A stretch of 64,000 nt of DNA from Hespellia stercorisuis DSM 15480 (GTDB taxonomy: Bacteria > Bacillota > Clostridia > Lachnospirales > Lachnospiraceae): assembly GCF_900142165.1 (NCBI RefSeq), contig NZ_FQZY01000018.1:1-64000 (forward strand). Direction: 5' to 3'. Made by a program: the position numbers and the translations under genes. The notes below the pieces were generated by a model. The model ran no database searches. It had not been told where the DNA came from and worked only from the letters and a program-made list of their open reading frames with translations. Positions 59,811 through 64,000 of the stretch are shown piece after piece. Numbering within the stretch: the first letter of the stretch is position 1; every line of letters starts with the position of its first letter.

Positions 59811-60695
59811 TTACAGCTGTATTGTCTCCACTTCCTCCACCGTTGGAATGGAAGTCGTCGCACCAGCTCTGGAAACCGCGATTGCGGATGCCTTCGCACA
59901 GCGCTCTAAAATTGCCGGAACCGGCATATCTGCCAGCAGTCCACCGATAAAGTATCCGGTAAAGGTATCCCCTGCCGCCGTGGTATCCACCGCCTGCACC
60001 TTGAAGATCCCCTGTGCAAAAGCCTGGTCTTTGTCGCGATATCTCACGCCGTCTCCACCCAATGTCAGCACCACCTTTGAATCCGGAAATTCCTGCATCA
60101 TGTAATCCAGAATCTCATCCGGGTTCTTGTGCCCGGTCATCATCTCTCCCTCGATCTCGTTCATCAGGAAGATCGACACCTTATGGAAATCGCAGTCATC
60201 CAGCGCGGAATCATAAGGGGACGGGTTCAATGCGATCGTCATCTTTTTCTCGTATGCCTTATCAATGATATATGGCATCTCGTTGATCTCATTCTGGAGC
60301 AAGAGAATATCCCCCTCTCCAAAATCACTCAGTACAGAATCCACCATCTCTTTTGTCACTCTGCGGTTCGTTCCACCGTAGAGCAGGATGCAGTTCTGCG
60401 CATTCTTGTCCACCTGAATGATCGTGTGACCGCTTCTTCCTTCCAGTGTCCGGATGTAAGTCGTATCGACATTGCTCTCCTTACAGATATCGAGAAACAT
60501 CCCGCCGTCCTCACCAATCACTCCTGCGTGATAAACCGGCACTCCCGCCTTCGCCAGTGCGATAGACTGATTCAAGCCTTTTCCTCCGCCAAATGTGTTC
60601 ATCCCTCCGGAACAGAGCGTCTCCCCCGGTCTCACCATGTGATCTACATTGTACACATAGTCATAATTCAACGATCCAAAATTCAATACTTTCAA
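59811..60695 (-). CDS. rbsK: Ribokinase
   Basis: This 294-residue PfkB-family kinase phosphorylates ribose to ribose 5-phosphate. Motif 1 is GGMNTFGGGKGLNQSIALAK; motif 2 with the catalytic Asp is DTTAAGDTFTGYFIGGLLAD. The start is TTG at 60695 with AAAGGAGGAGACGAA upstream; ATG-started longer forms lack a ribosome site. It follows rbsD, with a terminator-like hairpin between the two genes, so its level may be set separately. Confidence 0.9.
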   Translation of the reverse strand: MKVLNFGSLNYDYVYNVDHMVRPGETLCSGGMNTFGGGKGLNQSIALAKAGVPVYHAGVIGEDGGMFLDICKESNVDTTYIRTLEGRSGHTIIQVDKNAQNCILLYGGTNRRVTKEMVDSVLSDFGEGDILLLQNEINEMPYIIDKAYEKKMTIALNPSPYDSALDDCDFHKVSIFLMNEIEGEMMTGHKNPDEILDYMMQEFPDSKVVLTLGGDGVRYRDKDQAFAQGIFKVQAVDTTAAGDTFTGYFIGGLLADMPVPAILERCAKASAIAVSRAGATTSIPTVEEVETIQL

Positions 60696-60769
60696 TTCGT
60701 CTCCTCCTTTTGCCGGATTTCCCACATTCCCCACTATATGTTGAAATCCTTTTTGATTTTTTGTCTTTT

Positions 60770-60801
60770 TAAAAAGGGATGAGAAGTATTTTCTCATCCC
60801 T
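60770..60801 (-). terminator. Terminator-like hairpin between rbsD and rbsK
   Basis: On minus AGGGATGAGAA (60801-60791) pairs perfectly with TTCTCATCCCT (60785-60775), followed by TTTT. Placed inside the ribose operon, it would reduce read-through into rbsK. Confidence 0.7.
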
Positions 60802-60825
60802 TCCTTTAACATTATTATCCCCTAA

Positions 60826-61227
60826 TCAAGCCGGAAATGCAACTCCTGCTCTCAAAATAATGTTCGGATATGGTGTAAATTCTCCCGTGCGGATTGCAAA
60901 TTTGACATCTTTGGACATCACTTTCAAATCCTCATGAGGAATCATCTCGTGCTCTACCCCCGACAGCTTTTCTTCTATGTATTTTAAGAGTGCCGGGTTT
61001 TTCTCCACAATCTCCTCCGCCAATGTATAGAACTCCACCTCTGCCTCACCGAGAACCGCATCCATCGTCTGAACAAATGTCGGAACTCCGCCGCAGAGTG
61101 CCAGATCAACGATCGGGACTCCTTTCGGGATCGGCATGCCTCCATCTCCTATCATAAATGTGTCCTTGTGTCCAAGTCCTGCAATATATCCGGCCAGCTG
61201 GGCATTGATTATTCCGCTTTTCTTCAT
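60826..61227 (-). CDS. rbsD: D-ribose pyranase
   Basis: This 133-residue protein interconverts pyranose and furanose forms of ribose so that ribokinase can act. MKKSGIINAQLAGYIAGLGH with the catalytic His20, DGGMPIPKGV and a C-terminal TPYPNIILRAGVAF are diagnostic. The start at 61227 follows GAGGGGGAGAAAAGC. It lies 22 bp after rbsC. Confidence 0.95.
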   Translation of the reverse strand: MKKSGIINAQLAGYIAGLGHKDTFMIGDGGMPIPKGVPIVDLALCGGVPTFVQTMDAVLGEAEVEFYTLAEEIVEKNPALLKYIEEKLSGVEHEMIPHEDLKVMSKDVKFAIRTGEFTPYPNIILRAGVAFPA

Positions 61228-61249
61228 GCTTTTCTCCCCCTCGCTGATT

Positions 61250-62302
61250 TTATTTGCTCTCGTTACGTGCCTGAAGTGCCATCTTTGCCTGCAGATTTCT
61301 CTGGAACTGGTCAACGATTACGGCTGCGATTACCACGATACCCTTAATAACCTTCTGCCAGAACTCAGATACGCCGCACATGGTCATACCATCGTTGATT
61401 ACACCAATGATAAATGCACCGATAATGGTTCCACCGACTGTACCGACACCGCCCGCCATGGATGTTCCACCGAGTACCGCTGCTGAGATTGCATTCATTT
61501 CCCATCCCTCACCGGTCGCCGGATGTGATGCAACAAGCTGGGCTGCCGAGATCATACCTACGATAGCAGAACAGAAGCCCGAGAACATGTATACGAGGGT
61601 CACATCTTTATTTACCTTAATGCCGGATAATTTTGCCGCCTTTGTGTTGCCCCCGATTGCCAGAATATGCCATCCAAAGGCAGTGTATTTCAGGATAAAT
61701 GCCGCCACCAGCGCGATGAGAACCAGAATGATAACACCTGCCGGGATCCCCAGTATACTCTTTCCGAGTGCATCAAATCCGGTGTTGCCGAGTGCTTCAT
61801 TTCCTGTGATATTAGAGAATGTCGCACCGCCCGATCTTAAGTTCGCAAGACCACGGGCAATGTTCATGGTACCCAGTGTAGTGATAAACGGCGCTACATT
61901 AAATCGTGTGATGATGATACCGTTCAGGAGACCGATCAACACACCTGTCAATGCTCCGATCAGCATTACCCACGGTACTCCGAAATATACTGTCACGCCA
62001 AACATCTTCAGCGTAAGTCCCTGGTTGATCAGACCACCTGCGATCATTCCCGCAAGACCTGCCACAGAACCAACAGACAGGTCGATACCTCCTGTGATGA
62101 TAACATACGTCATACCGATACCCATGATTCCATATAATGCAACGTGCTTCGCAACTGTAAGTCCAGTGTTAATCGTGAAGAAGTTCGGGGTCGCAATACT
62201 GAAGAAGATAATCAGCACTGCTAAAATCAATAATGTTCTTCCTTTCAGCAGGGTCATCACGATATTGGTATTTCCCGCCTTTTTTGTACTTGTATTTGCC
62301 AT
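61250..62302 (-). CDS. rbsC: Ribose ABC transporter permease
   Basis: This 350-residue BPD_transp_2 family permease has eight to ten helices. GIGMTYVIITGGIDLSVGSV and AAVLGGTSMAGGVGTVGGTI are the family signatures. It pairs with RbsA for import of ribose or a related sugar. AAGGAG precedes the start, 18 bp after rbsA. Confidence 0.93.
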   Translation of the reverse strand: MANTSTKKAGNTNIVMTLLKGRTLLILAVLIIFFSIATPNFFTINTGLTVAKHVALYGIMGIGMTYVIITGGIDLSVGSVAGLAGMIAGGLINQGLTLKMFGVTVYFGVPWVMLIGALTGVLIGLLNGIIITRFNVAPFITTLGTMNIARGLANLRSGGATFSNITGNEALGNTGFDALGKSILGIPAGVIILVLIALVAAFILKYTAFGWHILAIGGNTKAAKLSGIKVNKDVTLVYMFSGFCSAIVGMISAAQLVASHPATGEGWEMNAISAAVLGGTSMAGGVGTVGGTIIGAFIIGVINDGMTMCGVSEFWQKVIKGIVVIAAVIVDQFQRNLQAKMALQARNESK

Positions 62303-62320
62303 AATTCAACTCTCCTTTTC

Positions 62321-63862
62321 CTAATCCTCTTTGACCTCTTTGTGTGTACTGTGGCCCTTATATGAAGCTAATACCAGACCATCCTCTGTAATCTCTTCGT
62401 GCCTGAACTCTCCTGTTTTAATTCCGTTGGAGAGAACGATCACACGGTCTGCGATTGCCACAATTTCCTTCAGCTCAGATGAAACTACCATAATTGACAG
62501 CCCGCGCTCCGCATACTGGTTGATGATATCGAACACCTCTGTTTTGGCACCGATATCAATACCGCGGCTCGGCTCATCCAGAAGCAGTATCTCCGGATTG
62601 GTAAGAATGCCCTTTCCGATTACCACCTTCTGTTGGTTTCCTCCGGATAGAGAAAGGATCGGAAGATCTTTATCCGCAACCTTAATCATAATATCCTTGA
62701 TCTGCTTGTCTACATTTTCATCCTCAAGTTTACCCTGAAGCACTCCACCCTTTGTGTAATTCTCCAGGCTGGAAAGGGAAATGTTCTTTTTAATACTCAT
62801 GGTCTGCACAAGACCTTCGCCCTGTCTGTCCTCCGGAACCAGTGCAAAACCATTCTTAATCTGCTCGTTAATGTTTTTGACATTCATGAGTTTACCATTT
62901 TTGCTGATCTCACCGGTGTGTTCCGGTCTCAGCCCCATGATGCACTCGAAGATCTCCGTACGCCCCGCGCCCATCAGACCATAGATCCCAAGGATCTCTC
63001 CTTTTTTCAGATCAAAACTGACGTTGTCAAGAAGGTATCCGCCACCTTTTTTCGGGAGTGTCAGATTTTTCACTTCCAGTACCTTCTCCTGCTTCTCCCA
63101 GTCGAGCTGACGATCCTTTTTCGGGTAGTTCTTGTCCTGACCCACCATCTTCTCCACGATCCATGGGACATTGATATCCTTCACTTCCGCTCTGGCAACA
63201 TATTTGCCGTCACGGAGAATGGTCACGTTGTCGCCGATCTGCATGATTTCTTCCAGTCTGTGAGAGATATATACGATCGCGATTCCCGCATCGGTAAACT
63301 CTCTCATCAGCTTGAACAGAACCTCTACCTCCTGCTCACTCAGTGAGGAGGTCGGCTCATCCATAATCAGAATCTTCAAGTCATCCTGCAGGAAATTACG
63401 GGCAATCTCTATCATCTGCTGCTGTCCCACACGCAGGTCTCCGACTAAAGTGTTGGGATCCATGACATGCTCCAGCTTCTCCAATACTCTCTCTGTCTCT
63501 GAGATATGCTTCTTGTTATCCAGTTTGATTCCCTGCATCTGCTCTCTTCCCATGAACACATTCTGGTATACATTCAGATTCGGGAAAAGACTCAATTCCT
63601 GATGAATAATTCCGATTCCCCGGTCTCTTGCCTCTGTCGTATCCTTGAAGCTGACCTCTTCGTCTGCCATGTACATCTTACCGGAAGAAGGCTGCTCGAT
63701 CCCGGCGATCAGTTTCATCAATGTCGATTTTCCGGCTCCGTTTTCACCAATCAGAACGTTCACTTTTCCCTTCATTACATCGTAGGAAACATTGTCAAGA
63801 GCTTTTGTACCTGGATATATTTTATTCATGCCCTCCGCATGTAATACTACATTGCTATCCAT
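62321..63862 (-). CDS. rbsA: Ribose/sugar ABC transporter ATP-binding protein (two ABC domains)
   Basis: This 513-residue protein has two fused ABC domains. The first has intact Walker A GENGAGKSTL and Walker B ILIMDEPTSSLSE, with an altered signature LRVGQQQ. The second has a non-canonical Walker A GLMGAGRTEI but an intact LSGGNQQKVVIGKGI and LLLDEPSRGIDIG. This asymmetry is normal for RbsA/MglA. AGGAGGTAAGTGT lies before the start. It is the first complete gene of the ribose operon in the window. Confidence 0.93.
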   Translation of the reverse strand: MDSNVVLHAEGMNKIYPGTKALDNVSYDVMKGKVNVLIGENGAGKSTLMKLIAGIEQPSSGKMYMADEEVSFKDTTEARDRGIGIIHQELSLFPNLNVYQNVFMGREQMQGIKLDNKKHISETERVLEKLEHVMDPNTLVGDLRVGQQQMIEIARNFLQDDLKILIMDEPTSSLSEQEVEVLFKLMREFTDAGIAIVYISHRLEEIMQIGDNVTILRDGKYVARAEVKDINVPWIVEKMVGQDKNYPKKDRQLDWEKQEKVLEVKNLTLPKKGGGYLLDNVSFDLKKGEILGIYGLMGAGRTEIFECIMGLRPEHTGEISKNGKLMNVKNINEQIKNGFALVPEDRQGEGLVQTMSIKKNISLSSLENYTKGGVLQGKLEDENVDKQIKDIMIKVADKDLPILSLSGGNQQKVVIGKGILTNPEILLLDEPSRGIDIGAKTEVFDIINQYAERGLSIMVVSSELKEIVAIADRVIVLSNGIKTGEFRHEEITEDGLVLASYKGHSTHKEVKED

Positions 63863-63874
63863 ACACTTACCTCC

Positions 63875-64000
63875 TTATTCCTCTTTCAATTCTACTGGTG
63901 TAATCAATAATGTGGTGTTGTCACTTACTGTGAAGCAGCCCACAAATGAAACGGTCTTACCTTCATAATCTTTTGCTGTGTCAGGACTTACCACAGTCTC
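63875..64000 (-). CDS. C-terminus of an unidentified protein upstream of rbsA (partial)
   Basis: The minus frame is open from the window edge to a TAA at 63877-63875, 41 residues ending SFVGCFTVSDNTTLLITPVE-LKEE. The rbsA ribosome site begins right after its stop, so the genes are coupled. It does not look like the end of a ribose-binding protein. The beta-rich GKTVSFVGCFTV...LLITPVEL pattern is compatible with a DUF2291-type lipoprotein, a family often found in such operons. That is a low-confidence suggestion. Confidence 0.6.
   Translation of the reverse strand, partial: ETVVSPDTAKDYEGKTVSFVGCFTVSDNTTLLITPVELKEE

Overview
The window looks like a stretch of chromosome from a Gram-positive anaerobic gut clostridium, most likely Lachnospiraceae. 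The support is strong AGGAGG-type ribosome sites, pyruvate formate-lyase with its activase, an anaerobic FAD/DUF1667 glycerol-3-phosphate-type dehydrogenase, EFR1-type ferredoxin, energy-coupling-factor (ECF) transport parts, RpiB/PdxA2/DUF1537 acid-sugar genes, and clostridial DUF families. The genus cannot be fixed from the sequence alone. Almost all genes lie on the minus strand. Plus-strand exceptions are a DUF6512-like membrane protein with a tiny ORF, an EamA transporter, a nuclease remnant, and the yqeY-VOC-MBL group. I found no tRNA, rRNA, CRISPR array or prophage.

Layout. 1-300: 5' end of an insertion-sequence transposase. 0.3-6 kb: C39-type peptidase, NhaC antiporter, large PAS/GGDEF/EAL/REC signalling protein. 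6-9.3 kb: small membrane protein, HAD hydrolase, EFR1 ferredoxin, TatD-associated radical SAM enzyme. 9.4-11 kb: ECF S component plus pyridoxamine kinase. 11.2-14.4 kb: sulfur block cysK, Rrf2/CymR-like regulator and metY, the last behind a short leader ORF ending in four Cys codons. 14.5-20 kb: EamA transporter, fucO, TetR regulator, flavoprotein, second iron alcohol dehydrogenase. 20-24 kb: azlCD, a membrane protein with a repeat tail, DeoR regulator and YcxB-like protein. 24-28.3 kb: four-carbon acid-sugar pathway (RpiB-like isomerase, PdxA2, DUF1537 kinase, KdgT permease). 28.4-35.9 kb: MATE exporter, CbiMQO metal transporter, an EF-G/TetM-like GTPase fused to a Rae1/YacP nuclease domain, CsoR regulator. 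36-41.7 kb: FAD oxidoreductase operon with a FadR/GntR regulator, endonuclease IV, small alarmone synthetase. 41.8-51.4 kb: MATE exporter, XRE/membrane-protein pair, RsmH paralogue, yqeY group, PstS-like protein, HD protein, EAL-CBS-GGDEF protein. 51.7-59.5 kb: pflA/pflB, MacB-like ABC exporter with two-component system. 59.8-64 kb: ribose operon rbsACDK, with the 3' end of an unidentified gene at the right edge.

Three features stand out. First, five long palindromes without a central loop (three perfect over 78-92 bp) lie between genes; their arms differ in sequence but remain self-complementary. Second, a ribosome-protection-type GTPase is fused to a homologue of Rae1, the ribosomal A-site endonuclease. 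Third, metY has what looks like a cysteine-codon attenuator leader, with one of the palindromes placed between leader and gene. All start sites were chosen by inspecting Shine-Dalgarno spacing, so several differ from the longest possible ORF.
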